DNA of 64,000 nucleotides from Trichinella spiralis (GCA_000181795.3 CM012954.1:15017913-15081912); one strand, 5' to 3'. Numbered from the stretch's first letter, positions 36,607 to 50,744 are shown. Notes: a model not told the origin generated them from the sequence alone. Translations and numbers: made by a program.

Positions 36607-38320
36607 TACAATATTAATGCTGCACTTTGCATTATTGTAATAAAAACATTCTAGAAAGCACAATAAATAAACGACTTTAAACTGCAACTACCTGCTGTGA
36701 ACAAAATATGCTACAGTATGCCTTAATAAAAGAAGCGTAGGTATAATGGAACATAGGTCAATCAATAAAATTGAAAATTGTCACAAATTTTATTTTAAAT
36801 GATTAAAAAAACAAATAAATTAGTAATTATTAAAACTATTAACATTAAAATCAGCAAAAAATACTTTCCAAGAATTTACTAATCTACGCTGCACGCAGCG
36901 TACGTAAAATAATACAGACATTCTCTTTTCATTATTTTATTTTAGCTTATTTTTAAATTATGTATTACTTTACTCATAATTTTCATTATTTTCCACTTCC
37001 CTGTATTAAAAGTACAGTATAACTAAGGAAAAAAACAAAGTTGTATTTTGTAGAGCAGGCACCAATCAACAATATTTAAATGGTCCGCGACTATTTTAGA
37101 TTAAATTAATTTGAATTTTGCAATAATTTAATACAAAACAAATAAGAGTAATTGTAAATGAGAAATCGCACAATTGGTTTGAGGAATACTTAAAAAAGCG
37201 AAGCATTTCAAAAAAAGAACTGTAATGAATTTTACATTTGTATGCAAATTCGTAAATTGAAAAAACAGACACTTCTATGAAGAAAAGAAGTTTTTCAGCT
37301 TTTTAGGTCAACTTTTCGACATTTCAAATTTGGTGGAACATTAACTGATCAAAAAGATTTTTTGAAAATACTTTTCGAAAATAACACTCGCAAACTTTGC
37401 AGCTAATGAAATCTTCATCTTTTTAAAAATACAGTTTACAGATTCTTCACTTACTTTCCCATAAACAAAAAAAAATTTTCAGTACACTCATTTATTTGAA
37501 AAGTATGCGTAAGAAAATTAAATACAAAATACAAATAATACAAAAATACAACTATAAATTTGGTAAATTCTCATTGAATTCGCACATATGAAAATATTCA
37601 GCGTCGCAGCTGATATTTTAACACTTTAGTGATCTTCACATTTTATATGTTTTCATTATTATAATATGCTTTTAATTTATTTATGTATTTATTTGTAATA
37701 TTATGGCCTAAAAACCTTGCAGCAACAGAAACAATCACTCAGGCTGCCGGTATGCCAATTGCGTATGTGAAATTCCAATGATTTTGACATAAGACTGAAA
37801 CGGCCCTCGTTTCTATAACAGTTGAACTAATTTATAATATGTTAAGTATTCCTTTTAAAAAACATTTTTATTACTAAAGCGTTATTACTTATCAAATCAC
37901 TTAATCAGTTTCAATGTTATACCATTAGTTATCACATGCTAGTTCATATTATCCTAAAAACAACATGAATAATATTTTAAATCATGGCAGAGTCAAAGTT
38001 TATTTTAAATTTATATCTTCGTTTTAAAGCACATTTTCAATATTCTATAACAGCTGAAAAAGCAAATAATCAATACCGGGCATTACCATTTGAATACTAA
38101 ATTGTTATACATGTGTTCCTTTTAATCCTTGGTGGTTTGTTTCTTGAAAAACTGTTCACTCCTAACATTAGATCATTAGAGATTATGAAAGAAATTGTCT
38201 TGCAACATTTTGGTACTGATGTTACAGTATGATGTTAAGACCTATTTTCCGGATTATTATACTGTAATAACATACGTTTTACAATCAGAGGTCGACGATT
38301 TTTGAATAATTCATTTTGCT
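36607..38320. other. Intergenic region between divergent genes
   Basis: AT-rich, with no open frame worth reporting. It separates the minus-strand phosphatase start (36606) from the plus-strand eIF3g start (38321) and therefore holds both promoters. No distinct element is recognised. Confidence 0.6.
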
Positions 38321-39658
38321 ATGTTTGGTGGTTTCGACTTGGGGTATGTTTATATTCTAATTTTCATTTGTTTTTTAACGATCAACTCTTTTAAGGGATG
38401 CAAAAACAAATTGGGCCGAACAAATTGAGGAAGAATGTAATTCATCGATTGAAGATTCGCTTATATATTCGCATTATCACTTTATTTTAATGCATGTTAT
38501 CTGTGAATTTTTTAGTGGCACTTCCTGAAAGAAGCGAAGAAATCGTGGGGGACGTGAAAACAGTTACAGAATATCATCTGAATGATGAAAATCGTCGTGT
38601 CAAAACAGTTAGCCGCTTTAAGGTGTCAAAAAAGCGAATTCCTAAATCAGTTTTAGAACGTCGAGTAAGTAAATTTGTCAGTATGCACAGAATAATAAAT
38701 ATTTTGATTTCAGTTTTTTCTACATTTAGAAGTGGGCGAGATTCGGTCAAGATGCAGACATGTCATTGGAAGATTTGATGTCAAAAACAACATATTATGA
38801 TGATGAAATCACTATGCAGTTTTTGAGATCTAGAACTGGCGAACTTGTAATAAAATTGCTTCAGTTAACACATACATACATACATACTTACATGTGCTTC
38901 ATTTATTGACTTTCAGTTGGAGTTTGCAAATTCAGAGTTTTCTGGTTTGGATACTCAACGTTCGACAATGCAATTTCGAATGTGTCGGTTTTGCAAAAGT
39001 ATGGATCATTGGTCTACGCAATGTCCATACAGGGATGTGTTTGAAGAAGAAAAGGCGAAGGAAGCCGCTGCAGATGCAGGGGCTCAGTCCGGTGGTGATT
39101 TGCAGTCTTCAAGGTCAGGCGTTTATATTGCTCCAGCGTTGCGTGGTTTGGGTGCCGGATCTAAGCTATCCATGGATCCCCTTCAACGAAGAGGTAATTT
39201 AGAAAAATAAAAATTTTTTGTATAATTTTAAGAAAAATTGAAATACATTTTGATAAATGAAATGAAAATTTTAACCATTAGATGACAACACTGTACGTGT
39301 GACGAATTTGCCCGAAGATATATCTGATGTTGTTTTGAAAGAGCTGTTCAGTCAAGTTGGAAAAGTGGTTCGACTATATCTAGCAAGAGACAAAGTTACC
39401 CAGCGTTGTAAAGTAATGCATTTATTTAAATTTAAATGGGAGATATTGTTGTTATTATTGTTGTTATTTAGGGTTATGCTTTCGTTTCTTACATGAGCCG
39501 GGCAGATGCTCAAAAAGCGATTGATGAATTGTCAGGTTACAAATACGAACATTTAATTTTCAAAGTTGAATGGGCCAAGTATGAACACAAAATTACCCAA
39601 ATAGTTTGTGAACGGGATATTTTAAAGCTAATTTGGTATTTTTAGGCCAAGTACGTGA
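38321..39658 (+). CDS. eif3g: Eukaryotic translation initiation factor 3 subunit G
   Basis: eIF3g is an RNA-binding subunit of the eIF3 complex on the 40S ribosome; it supports scanning and reinitiation. Exons: 38321-38343, 38396-38436, 38516-38664, 38730-38846, 38917-39193, 39282-39412, 39472-39578, 39646-39658, all GT-AG and in phase. They give 285 residues, slightly shorter than the human protein. The N-terminal NWAEQIEEE block and VKTVTEY-HLND segment match the family's eIF3i/eIF3b-binding region. A CCHC-like zinc knuckle follows (CRFCKSMDHWSTQCPYRD). The C-terminal RRM (about 205-283) has RNP2 VRVTNLP and RNP1 KGYAFVSY, and the protein ends VEWAKPST as in other animals. The last coding exon is only 13 nt. 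Confidence 0.95.
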
Positions 39659-39727
39659 GTGAATGAATGAATGAAGGATTTGAAGGATTTTACTTTTCAA
39701 ACATATCTACTGTTTCTGTAGATTGTG

Positions 39728-39733
39728 AATAAA
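39728..39733 (+). terminator. Polyadenylation signal of eif3g
   Basis: AATAAA 70 nt after the stop codon, in the right place to end a compact transcript before the next gene starts at 40186. Confidence 0.6.
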
Positions 39734-40185
39734 GATATGAAAACAATTCTTTCTACCATCATGCATTAAAAATAAGTTTCATTATATAAACAATTTGAAT
39801 ATTATTAGAAAACTGTTGGTAGAAAAGTAATATTATTATACAAAAAAAGCATATGGATAAAACAAAGTTCAAATGCACAAAATACATTTCAAAGTGCTGT
39901 TTTGAAAGTCTGAATTTAATTTTTCATGGAAAAATATCTATTATTGAATGAAAACACCAATAATTTAAAAAATAACATTCTATACAAATTTTAAAAGTGA
40001 TGATGAAAGACACAGTGCAATTTCACAGCAACATTGTCAAGTTATTTTATGCAAATTAACACAATACAGCCTATGGCATGCAAAGGATATCAATGAATTC
40101 AGGTCACATTGAACAAAAGTCAGTGGAAAATTTGTTAAACAATGTTACTTTATTATTATTCTGCTGAGCGGTCGACACAGAACCA

Positions 40186-43100
40186 ATGGTAATTCCAAAA
40201 GAAGAAGAAAGCTTCGGAAGAAAAGCCTCGTACACGCCGGCTATGAAGCAAGCACAAACGGTTAGTACTTTCCTGTATCATTTAGTTATGCGAAATATTT
40301 TATGTTTATAATTTGTCTGCTTAAATAAATAAAATAATTGAGATTTAACAGTAATAAAATTGCCATTTTAATTTTAGAACCGAAATAAAATTCATTATGA
40401 TCAAAACGCAAACATTAATAGCAGGTACATGTGGTGAACATGCTGATTAAGAATTTTATTTCTACTTTATTCGATCCATTTCAGCAGAGATTCATCTAGA
40501 ATAGCTCCATCGCATAGATCTTCAAGGAAAAAATGCATCATTTTTGCTTTGTACATAATTTTAGTCCTTCTACTCATCATTTTGGCCATTGTTCTTCCTC
40601 TTAATTTGACCAGCGAAGATAATCCGTATGCTCAATTATTATTCGAGAACGACAGTACGTGTTTCTAGCTATTGTTTGCTTTTCTTACAATTTTTAATGT
40701 AGTATATATTGTTTCAGTAACACTCAATGGCAGTGTGATGATACATCTTGCTAATCAATCGAAGCCGGTTAATGCATCCTTGATTGAGAAAATAGAATTA
40801 TTCTGCTATGAACAATTTAACTCATCAGATCCATGTTTTGCTAATTTCAGCACAGTGGAATACGCAACTGATTATTTCATACCAATGGTAACGTTGAAAA
40901 TTATTTGCATGTGTATTTTTCACCATTATGAAATGTATTCATTACTACCTGAATTCACTTAATGCACTGTAAGTTCAATTATTTTAAAATTATTACCTGG
41001 ATGATAATTTTTTTTCTTTATTTTCACTTCATTAACAAACATTATGAATGTAAAATATTGAAAATTCAACTGAATAGTCTTTTTCGATGATTTAGTTGAC
41101 AAATTCAGTCGTGAATACTAAGTTTTGTGAACAATTTGACTGTCATCTCGATACAGTAGAACATGTAGCGTAAGTTTAACAACAGAAAAATCGTTTTTTG
41201 TTGAAATTGTCTCATTTGATTTTACAGAATAGACGAAGAGAATGTCAACTTTGACTTTGCTGTACACTTGAAATTGAACGGAACCAAGTTCAGTGACTTC
41301 CTAAGCATGTCCACGTCTGAATTTATGAAAAATGTAATCTCAAATTTTGAAAAGATTCTCGACAACCCTTTTCGTGATTACCACAAGAACATAACTATAG
41401 GTAGGTAGATTTTGAAAATTGTTTCTGGTCAATCCGTTAGCGTTGAATCGAGAGAATACGTTTCATAAATGTATTTTTAGTACTGGAATTGAAGCAGATC
41501 TGTCAAATTTTCAATATTGACTGCGCGAAATTATTCTTGGAAAATATATACAGTTCAGCCAGTTTGAAAAAAGGTAACTTCAACAAAACGAAATATTCAG
41601 TTTTGAAAAGAATGATTAATTTTCAAGTCCAGAATTGATTGTTCAATATTTTCAAATTTAGAAGATGATAAAAGTGCAACATTTATAATGGATTGGATGT
41701 CCCAGTTCAGGCCACCTGTAGCATATAAAGTTTGTGAAGAAGCTAGCGGATTTGTGTGCAGAAGTGATGTAAGAAGTTTTAATGGAAAAATAAAGCAAAC
41801 AACAACAAGTATCTTTTCTATTAGGGAAAGCGTATTCGTCAAAGCAAAGTTTGCGACGGAATAAAGCATTGCCAGGACGGAAGCGACGAACAAGCATGTG
41901 AAAGTAGAGTTTTCATTTTTGTTCAATTTTTTTCAATTTCTCATGCAAGCATCAACCGTTTTTCAAGAATGCCAAACTGCTTACTCGTGTATAAATAAAG
42001 ATGGCAGTTTAACATGTGTCAGGGGTAAGCAAGTTTGTGATGGACAACATGAGTGTCATCTTCGGGGTTTGGAATTCTCAAAAGTGTGCAACACGCCAAG
42101 TACAAACAGTATCAGAACAGTTGAATTATATAGTGGTGAATAATGGATGCAAATTTCAGAAAATGACTGCAAATCCCCTTTGTATTTCCCGTGTGCAGAT
42201 TCTTCGATTTGTATACCAAAAGAATGGGTCTGCGATGGCGAGGAGCACTGTCCAAATGGAGACGATGAATCCCCTATCTGTGAAAAAGATGGTAAATATC
42301 TGTTAATTGTTAATTATCTGCATTAAAGTTTTTTCCTTCAGTTCAGAAATTTCTTTTCTAGAATGTAATAACAATGCCCATTGGTGCAACGGTCGCTGTA
42401 TCGCTCAGTGGAAATTGTGTGATGGTATTAACGACTGTCATGACAAATCTGATGAAATGAATTGCACTTGTGAACGTATGAATTTGTAATTATTGCGAGC
42501 CATTTATTCAATTATACACATCTCATTTGCTATTATGCAAATTTTTAAAATAATATATATTATGGAAGAGGAAGAAATCACAAGTGACATTGAAATTGAT
42601 TGGGAATTTTAATTTTTTAGAATGCTCAGGTGATGGGGTATTGTTATGCAGCGGGCCGGTTGGTCAGTGTATACTTGAAAATCGTATTTGTGACGGTCGC
42701 GCAGATTGCCCAAATGAGGAAGATGAAAGTGGTTGCCCGGGATGTAAATAATTTGGTATTACAAGTGAATATTTTATTGGTTATTTTAAAATTATTACAA
42801 TTTTCAGGGTGCCTTATAGAGGAAGAAGAGCCAGCAAAAATTACTTGCAGTAGTAATTCTGACCACGTGAGTTGCAAAAGTTGCAATATTGAAAATCAAT
42901 TCCAATGCGGAAATGGTCTGTGCATCAATCGCACTGAGGTAATGTTGCAATATGAAGAAAATAATTTCTGATCAGATTCTTATTTAGTAAACTTCTGAAA
43001 TGCAGATGTTTGATTTGGTGTTTAATAATTTTTAATTTTTCACGACAGATGTGTGATAATAAAAGAGATTGTGATGACGGCTCAGATGAAGATGACAAAC

Positions 43101-43697
43101 TCTGCTCCTGCGACAATTCGGATGGATTTTTTTGTAAATCCAATAACGAAACAAAATTTAATAATTGCAAACCAAACAGCTTTCGCTGCGATGGATTTGC
43201 TGACTGCGAAGGGTGAGTGGAAATTATAAAAACTTTGAAGGTCAATTAAAATACAAAACACTTGAAAATCACTTGAATTACGTTTGTATAAATTGAGCGA
43301 TGTGCTTTGTTTGCAGAGGAACAGATGAAACAGATTGTGATTCCTGTTTCAATAATCCCAAAGCCTTCTACTGTAATGTAACAAGAACATGTTTGCCAGA
43401 GTCTTCCCGTTGCGACGGTGAAGTAGATTGTCCTGACTACAGTGATGAAGATTTTTGCAGTTGTTCTGGTAAATTTAAATATTTTAGGTCCACTGAAAAT
43501 CGAATTCTGTGATCTGATCTGTTTTCACCGTTTCAGTTTGCAAAAGTCAAAAGCACAGCACCTACATGTGCCGAGAGCGTAATCGCTGCTTGCGTGCAGA
43601 ATACGCGTGCAATCCATCGTCAAAATACCATTGTCCGGGTGAACCCAGTGAAGATATGATACTTTGTCCACCGGCTTGGAAGCCACTTGGAGTTTAA
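40186..43697 (+). CDS. Type II membrane protein with LDL-receptor class A repeats
   Basis: Seventeen exons close in frame to 698 residues: 40186-40260, 40378-40424, 40485-40654, 40718-40887, 41096-41169, 41228-41400, 41481-41573, 41662-41768, 41825-41903, 41968-42099, 42160-42291, 42362-42475, 42621-42743, 42808-42938, 43049-43212, 43317-43468, 43537-43697. No signal peptide is present. A basic cytosolic tail of about 56 residues precedes one membrane helix (about 57-79, [16 protein letters not shown]). An ectodomain of about 220 residues with several Asn-X-Ser/Thr sites follows, possibly SEA-like. Then come about nine LDLa modules (about 295-690) with the CDG..DC..GSDE calcium-binding pattern; modules 2 and 9 are degenerate. 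The architecture recalls the stem of type II transmembrane serine proteases, but no protease domain follows. Its ligand is unknown; an endocytic or adhesion receptor is possible. Confidence 0.85.
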
Positions 43698-46597
43698 GAT
43701 AAAAAACGTGAACATTTTCAAAATTTCTGATCGATCTGCATGACCAGTAGTTTGATTTTTGCTTTCTCCAGTTGTATTCATATTCTCTTTGTTCTTGCAA
43801 ACGTTCATTCTAATTTTCATTGCATTAATCGTTGCATTTTTCCAACTAAGCGAGTCACGTAATGTTTTCAGCACTTTGTTTTCAAATGGATAGATAAATC
43901 TGTTTGTGTCGTTGTAAATAAATTTCATAATTACACCCACTTGGATGAGTCGGTATAAAGGTATGCAGAATGTTAAAATTTCATTATCCACTGCTTATGC
44001 GTTACGTAATAATAATGTTGGAAAATTCAATAAACTACGCGAACAACAACAAATTCACCCGGTCGATTTTCTTGTTTAACCTCATCTATCGGAGATTCAC
44101 ATCATAAGCTAATCAGAAAATTCTGCTGCTAATCCTTAAACTTTTTGCACTACACTGAATAAATAAATGCATGTTATCAAATAAAAGAAAAAATACACAA
44201 CAATAAGAATGTGTCAATATTGCATTGGGTTTAAACAATGTGCTAGTAGACAAGTACGAACGAGAGTAATGGAAATGAGAAAAAAATTATTTCATTGAAT
44301 ACCTGTGAATGATAAACTGCCCAAACAACAACAACAACGTAAGAATTTAAGCGACAATTTAGTCTTGAAGATCAATAATCAGAATACCGTGTTACTCCGC
44401 GACAATTGTAAAGTTAATTGTTTCAAAATATTATAAAATACGGTTGGTATTTATTATTAATTCATTTTCATCGATTAGGTGCGTGTATTTTTTACTTTTC
44501 CTATCAACTGTTCAACAATACTGACGGAGAATGAGAATTTCTTTGTTTTTCATTCCCAACTTTTCCACTAGCCGAAGCTTACGCTTGTTGTCATCAGAGT
44601 TCAATTCATAGTTAAATGTGAAATGTTGCATTGTTGAGATTGAAAATCAATCAATCTGGACACTCAATTAACCTCAGCATAGTTGAATTGTTCAAATTTC
44701 CACCTCCACTTTTTGCCACTTCAGTACAACTTTTGCCAGCATTAATGATGCAACATTAACTCGAATGCTTTTCTCGAGAATGCGAACGAATATTGGAACG
44801 GACACAGACACGTTCGTTCATCAATCAAAAACTGACAAGCAGTGATATTTCACAAATTATGCTCATCAAAATCAAAGCAGCTAAACTGATCAATGTTCTC
44901 AAATCTACCAAATTTTTCCATTTGAATACAGTTTGAAATACAAAAATTGAATCCACCAACTATTTTCTCCGTTCTATACATTTTTCAAAATCCATTCCTC
45001 TCATTTCTATTGTTCAATTTACAAATGACGTGAAAAGCATGAAATTCAAAAAAAAGTACCATATATAAATGTATTTTTTGTTTGAATTTTTTTGTACCAA
45101 AAAGTTTAATTTTTGAAATGAATCAAAATTTGTATTGAAGTGAAATAAATTGACGCAGTTGTTCTCAGTTAAAGAGGTAACAAACTACCAATTGGAAAAG
45201 TGATCGTCAAGTAAATTTGAAACGATCGTCATACTATCTTTACCCGAAAGCATTGATGCATCGAAATTGAGAAGAAAATTTTTATGAAAAAAACAATTTG
45301 AAGTGAGAAACATTTGTGGTCAATGAGAAATTAATCATTTTCGACGTTAATTTTTCTTATTTGAATCGAAATGTTTCCGACAATTTTGACCAATCGAAAA
45401 CGGCTCAAAGTAACAATTGAATAATAATGAATTTAATTGATCGTGTCAATTTTGATGAAGCATCACTTTTTGCAACAGTTCAACCTGCTCAGTTTGATTA
45501 TCATAAATTTCTACTCCATACGCCCAGTGTTGTTGAGATGTTTGGTTGATTGTTCGGTTGTGTTGTGCTTAACTGAACAGCTTGAAGAAAATCAATAAAA
45601 TCGCTACGATTTGACGGTTCGCCTGTAAGCTGCTTGCTGTTCGCCGGCTTATTTGCCGCCTGCTTGTCAAGCTATAAGCCATCTTGCATCGTATTACTTG
45701 CTTTCTGGAAAAATGAGAGATTCTCATGCCGTTGTCAATTAGCGCAAAAGCCAATGCCATCACAGCTACGCTTACGCGTGTTTAGCTATCACGTTGCTGT
45801 TGTTGTTGTTGTTGTTGTTACGGTGTTGTCGATGGTTTCCTAGCTGCGGGATCCTAGCGAGAATTATTTCTTGAAATTTCAAAAATGAACCTTCAAATTT
45901 TTTCAATTTTACAGTTTTCTTCTCGTTACGTATTAAATTTGCTTGTATTTATTTATCGTCGATTCGATTCATAACTTGTGATTTTTGTTGTTTGTTGGAA
46001 AAAAAAACAAAAAACACAAGCATTTTAGATATAAATCGAAAAAATATATAAATGCATATATTAAATGTACACGTGGTGCGTGCGTGCGTGCTTGTGTATG
46101 TGTACACGCGTCAGTTGTGAAAAGATAGACAGAGAAGTTTGTGGAAGGAAGAACAGTTGGTGCTTTTTCAGTCTGCCTAGCTGGAAGCTGCAGAGCAGCT
46201 GCTTCATGTCGTCATTGACAGTTGCTATTAGCATGCACAGACGGCCAAAGCGACCATTGTGAGTGCAGAGAGAGGAAGTGGAGAGAAAAAGCGAAAGAAG
46301 AAATTGAATAGTGAACGAGCAAAAACGAGCCAGTCTGAAATATATTTGTTCAGTTGGGAAGTTGATCATCGGCATGGTGCCGGCGCGGGCCGTCGTCGCT
46401 TTGCTTTCAACGTATGCGGATAGGATGTTTTGCCAATCATTCTGCAGACTCATTGCGCAATGGTCACAGAATTTCGCGTTTTTTTTTGGTTTCTCCCTTT
46501 ACATCTATATATATTTTTTATGTCGTTTTTTGTCCTGCTTATCACACATGCTTACAAACGATTTGATTTGAGGAACGACTATTCCACCAGTATCAGG
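43698..46597. other. Intergenic region and 5' leader of the RBM24-like gene
   Basis: AATAAA at 43917-43922 probably ends the LDLa gene. The rest is AT-rich without convincing exons. From about 46060 to 46597 the sequence becomes more complex (GTGCGTGCGTGC run, GC-rich patch near 46380-46400) and probably contains 5' UTR or promoter of the RNA-binding-protein gene. A (TTG)n run lies at about 45797-45820. Confidence 0.5.
43917..43922 (+). terminator. Polyadenylation signal of the LDLa gene
   Basis: AATAAA 220 nt downstream of the stop codon at 43697; the first such hexamer after the gene. Confidence 0.5.
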
Positions 46598-49500
46598 ATG
46601 ATGCACCAGTCGTTGTACGGTGCCCTTTGCGCTGCAGATCCTCTCAGTGCTATGGCCGCTTTGATGGACCCACTGTTGGCGAACAAAGATACAACTTTTA
46701 CCAAAATTTTCGTCGGTGGTCTGCCCTACCACACCAACGACAGAACACTGCGCGAACATTTCGAACAATATGGCGAAATTGAAGAAGCGGTCGTCATAAC
46801 TGACCGTCAGACGGGAAAAAGCCGCGGCTACGGATTCGTAAGTATTCATTAACGCTCTGTTCACATTTTTTTTCTCCTTTCAAAAATCTACATAATAATA
46901 TGTCAACAAGTTGCATAAGCATAATAAGACTTGTTTACTGCCCGTGTCCGGGATATTTGCTCAACTGTACCTTTTCAATGGGGCCCATTTGTATTGTTCC
47001 CAACCGCCCCGCCCTCGTTTGCATGTGAGAACATTCTCTTCCGTTCTGAAGCGCACAACAAAGCAGCAGAATGCTGTTTTCGTTTTTCCTCGACGCTCAT
47101 TTTTCATCTCTTCTTCAATGCTAACGCTGCCGCCAACGTACAATTTACTTCCAACCGTCGCTTCTACTGCCGCCTTGCATGTATGTTTTCCATGCAATTC
47201 GGAGTCGAATCTAATCGACTTGCTGCTGCTGTTGCTTTTTCAATTCGACGCAAAAGTTACATTCACAGACAATTTAAAAAGCGGCCCCTCTTAGCACATA
47301 ATGTTTTATCGTTGCCGTAGTTTAATGCGTTGAACACTAAAACTGCAACTTTTTCTAAATCGTCGTCGTCAATTCATCCCCGGCCACATGTGGCTAATCG
47401 TAATAAAATTACCATTGTTGTGTGGGAAAGTTTCAGAATAATTAATTTTGCATAATTCAATGAATTAAAACAGTTTCGAAGAAAGAAAAAGATAAAAAAA
47501 TTGACAAACGATTCACCGACTTTATCCCTTTCAACAATCGAACAAAATTGTGTAAAACTGTTACTTACTGTTTGTCGATTTATAGCACGCAGCGATGAAT
47601 GGTTCTTCTGAATCAGCTTTTCCATATTAAAAAGCTAAAAAAAATAATAATTTTAATAAAAAGTTTATAGTTTCAAAAAATAATAAAAAAATTCAGTACA
47701 AACTGATTTATTGTTATTACTTTAGGTGACAATGAAGGATCGACCATCGGCAGAGCGAGCTTGTAAAGAACCGAATCCAATCATCGATGGCCGTAAAGCT
47801 AATGTCAACTTGGCTTATCTTGGTGCAAAACCGAGAAACAATCTTCATTTGGGTATGCTCTCATAAGAAAAACCTGTTTATAATGAATAAAACTTCTATT
47901 ATTGTTACTGTTCAAATGGGTGTATATTGTAATGAAATTGAAAATCAAGTCTTAATTAATTAATTGTATGGTAATTTTTTGGCAAAAGTTTTTCAACGGA
48001 TAATATTTACTGTTATGAAATTCATTTTAAACCCCAGTTTTGCAATTAAAGTAAAATCGACAGACTTTGTGTATTCTTTTGTTGCAAGTATAGCTAAAAC
48101 AAATACACCCAACTTCTATGACATTCAAAGCGAAATGTTCTTTTTGATTTATCCAATTCATTTATTTACAGGGTTTCCTTTGCCGTTGCCTCAAGCTGCT
48201 GCGGCCATGCCGACATTGTTTCCAGCAAACCGCTTGGGGTAAGTTTAAACATGCTAATTCTATCCTGATCTAATGGAATACGCGTCACATTTTGAATTTT
48301 TTACATTAGGACCACACTAAAACAGTATATCCTTCTCCAAGATGTATCTTAGACCGGTAAATTTGCAATTTTGTGTGGCGCCGTTCGTTCTGTAGTAGTA
48401 TTTTATGCTAGTTGATGTTTTTATTTTGTTTTATTTTTATTTTTTGGTGAGCTTTTTTTCCTCATTGTCGTCGTCTTTATTTTCATGTCATGTATATTAT
48501 ATAGTTGTTTTGTGCAGTTGTATGCGTTGAGACACACACAAACACAAACACACACGCACACACGTCTGCTTTTGTCACGTTTATTGTCGAATTTGAAGTT
48601 TTTGTGTGGTTTGAGTAACTACTTTTCTCACCATTTGCGTTTAATCAATTAATTAATTAATTAATTAGATGAATCAGTTTTTGAAAGGTGATTGTGCATA
48701 TATGGCAGGCCCTGTTTCATAGGAGCCGTTTGCGGTGTTTGCTTGTTTTGTGTTTTATTGTTTAACTGTTGATTTTGCTTTTAATCGATAATAAGATGCT
48801 GCTTTTTGCTGGCTTTCGCCAAGCTTGACGTTCGTCACTCTTTTTCTTGATAGTTGTTGTCAATGTGCTGCTGGTGCTGCTGCTGCTGACTTATTCGCAT
48901 TTGGCATGCAGGATTTGGCGAGTTGTTGCGAGTTCTAGGTGTCTGTCTCAATCTCCCCCTTTGTTTCCCGTTGGCATCTAGCAACTTGTTATATAATTGT
49001 CAGATCCAACGGCACATCTGTACTATCAAGCATTCAAGCTCGCAACCGCAATTTTTGTATAGCTTTGATGCAGCGGTGATTTGCATTAAAAAATTTTTTT
49101 CAAAGACACCCACAGCAAGTGAAAAGCAGCAAAAATCTCACGTGGATATTTCCCTGTTGGTTCAGCCTGTTGTGCTGTTGGTTGATATGACGAAAAAACG
49201 ACCAACTGAAAAGAAGTGAATATGAATGATTGACTGATTGATTGTGCTGTGTGGGGCAGCTGCTGGTTAAATTTTTCTGAAACTGCATTTTATCTGTCTT
49301 TCCAACATTTCTCACTTTCAACCTACGCCACACAAGTGATCATATATATTATAGCTGCTTGCGTTGTGCACACAAAGTCACTATCGCTCAAATAACCATC
49401 ACCAAGTAATTTGCTGTAATTTCTGTTTGCAAACGCTTTTTATGAGCGGTTAGTTTTTGCTTTCTTAAAAAAGCCACCTTTACTACACTATAAAGCATCA

Positions 49501-50494
49501 GTATTGTAAAACATTCGCTTCAGCTATTATCCGAACGTCATTAGCATTCGGTTTTTTACATTATACTGTTATTAGTTGCGTTTCTTTCTGTAGATAATTT
49601 TTTGTTATGTTTTAAAAGTGTGTAGTTTTATTGAAAATTTAAAAATTATTCTCAATTTTTCAATTTCAATTTACGACAATAACCATTCTGTAGAATAAGA
49701 GAAATCAAGTTCAAATATTTATTAGCGGTAAACTTTGAGTTTGAAATTTGTTTGTGCATTGGTTGCACTTTAATGTTCATGTTTCTTTTTTATCTTTAAT
49801 AAGTGCGTTTCAAAATTATTTATTAGTTTATTCTGTTTTTATTGTTTTGTTATGCAGTGGAGTTTCGTTTTCATTTTTTGAAATAATGATATTTCCAATG
49901 GAACAGTGGTTTTTGTTTTTTTCTACATTTTTTAGACTTCAACAGATTTATTATCCAACATCGCAGTTGATTGCATCTCCGGCTGGTTTGATTTTGCCGC
50001 AGCTTGCTTCATCCGCAACACCATCAGCCGCCGCCCAGCATGCTGGTTTGTATTCGGATTACAACAGTGTAGCGGCTGTTGCAGCGGCGGCAGCGGCGGC
50101 CGCTTCATACGCTCCAAACGCAAATGCAGGATCTTTGGGAAATCAGTATCCCCCGGTTCCGGGTGATCCGTACGCGTACGCAGCACTAGCGGCCGCGTAT
50201 GGTCTTGTTCCAGGGGTTGGACAGAGTGCCACCGCGTTTCCACCGGCGACCAACGGCAACAGCAACGGTAGCAACGGTATTGGTGGTAGTGGTGGTGGAG
50301 GTGGGCCATTTGGGGTTGGTTCGGCTGCGTCTGTACTCCAGCAAGTGTCTGCCAGCCAAATAGCTTCTGCTAGTGGTGGTGGTTCGGCTACAATGACCGC
50401 CTCAGCAGTGGTTAATGCGTACAGCAGTAGCAGCGCATCTTCCAGTGCAAGTGCGTTGCAATCGGCAGCAATTGCTGCTTTCGAACGTCAGTGA
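46598..50494 (+). CDS. sup-12: RNA-binding protein SUP-12/RBM24/RBM38-like
   Basis: Single-RRM RNA-binding protein; in animals this family binds GU-rich RNA and controls muscle-specific alternative splicing and mRNA stability. Exons: 46598-46837, 47726-47852, 48172-48238, 49936-50494, all GT-AG and in phase, giving 330 residues. The RRM (about 30-108) shows RNP2 [11 protein letters not shown] and RNP1 [10 protein letters not shown] split over the first junction. The family signatures [18 protein letters not shown] and [17 protein letters not shown] are nearly identical to vertebrate RBM24. The C-terminus is low complexity, with poly-Ala, Gly-rich and Ser-rich runs, as in relatives. Start choice: two adjacent ATGs at 46598 and 46601; the frame stays open further upstream but loses protein-like composition. 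Intron 3 (1.7 kb) is the largest. Confidence 0.93.
48639..48668. repeat. (AATT)n microsatellite in sup-12 intron 3
   Basis: About six AATT units in the 1.7-kb intron. A similar AATT run occurs at about 16355-16385 in a CAPS intron. Confidence 0.85.
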
Positions 50495-50643
50495 AGTAAT
50501 AATAATAATAATGATAATAATAATAATAATAAGAGTAAAAGTAAGAATGAGCATTTTTTTCTTTCCAATGTCATTATAATGCATGTTTTATATGTATTCG
50601 TTTCCGTTCACAGTGATGAACTGTAATGCGAAATCATCTAACC

Positions 50644-50649
50644 AATAAA
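50644..50649 (+). terminator. Polyadenylation signal of sup-12
   Basis: AATAAA 149 nt after the stop codon at 50494. Confidence 0.5.
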
Positions 50650-50744
50650 GAAAAAGACAACAAAAAAGAATACAACATGCAAGGAAAATAAATAAATAAA
50701 TTTATATTTGAAAATTATTTTGTTTGTTTATGTTTTCCTTTGAC

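Noticed and set aside
38494-38515. ATG at 38494 as the start of eIF3g
   Set aside because: It lies in the intron. The true N-terminus comes from exons at 38321-38343 and 38396-38436, whose sequence (NWAEQIEEE) matches the family.
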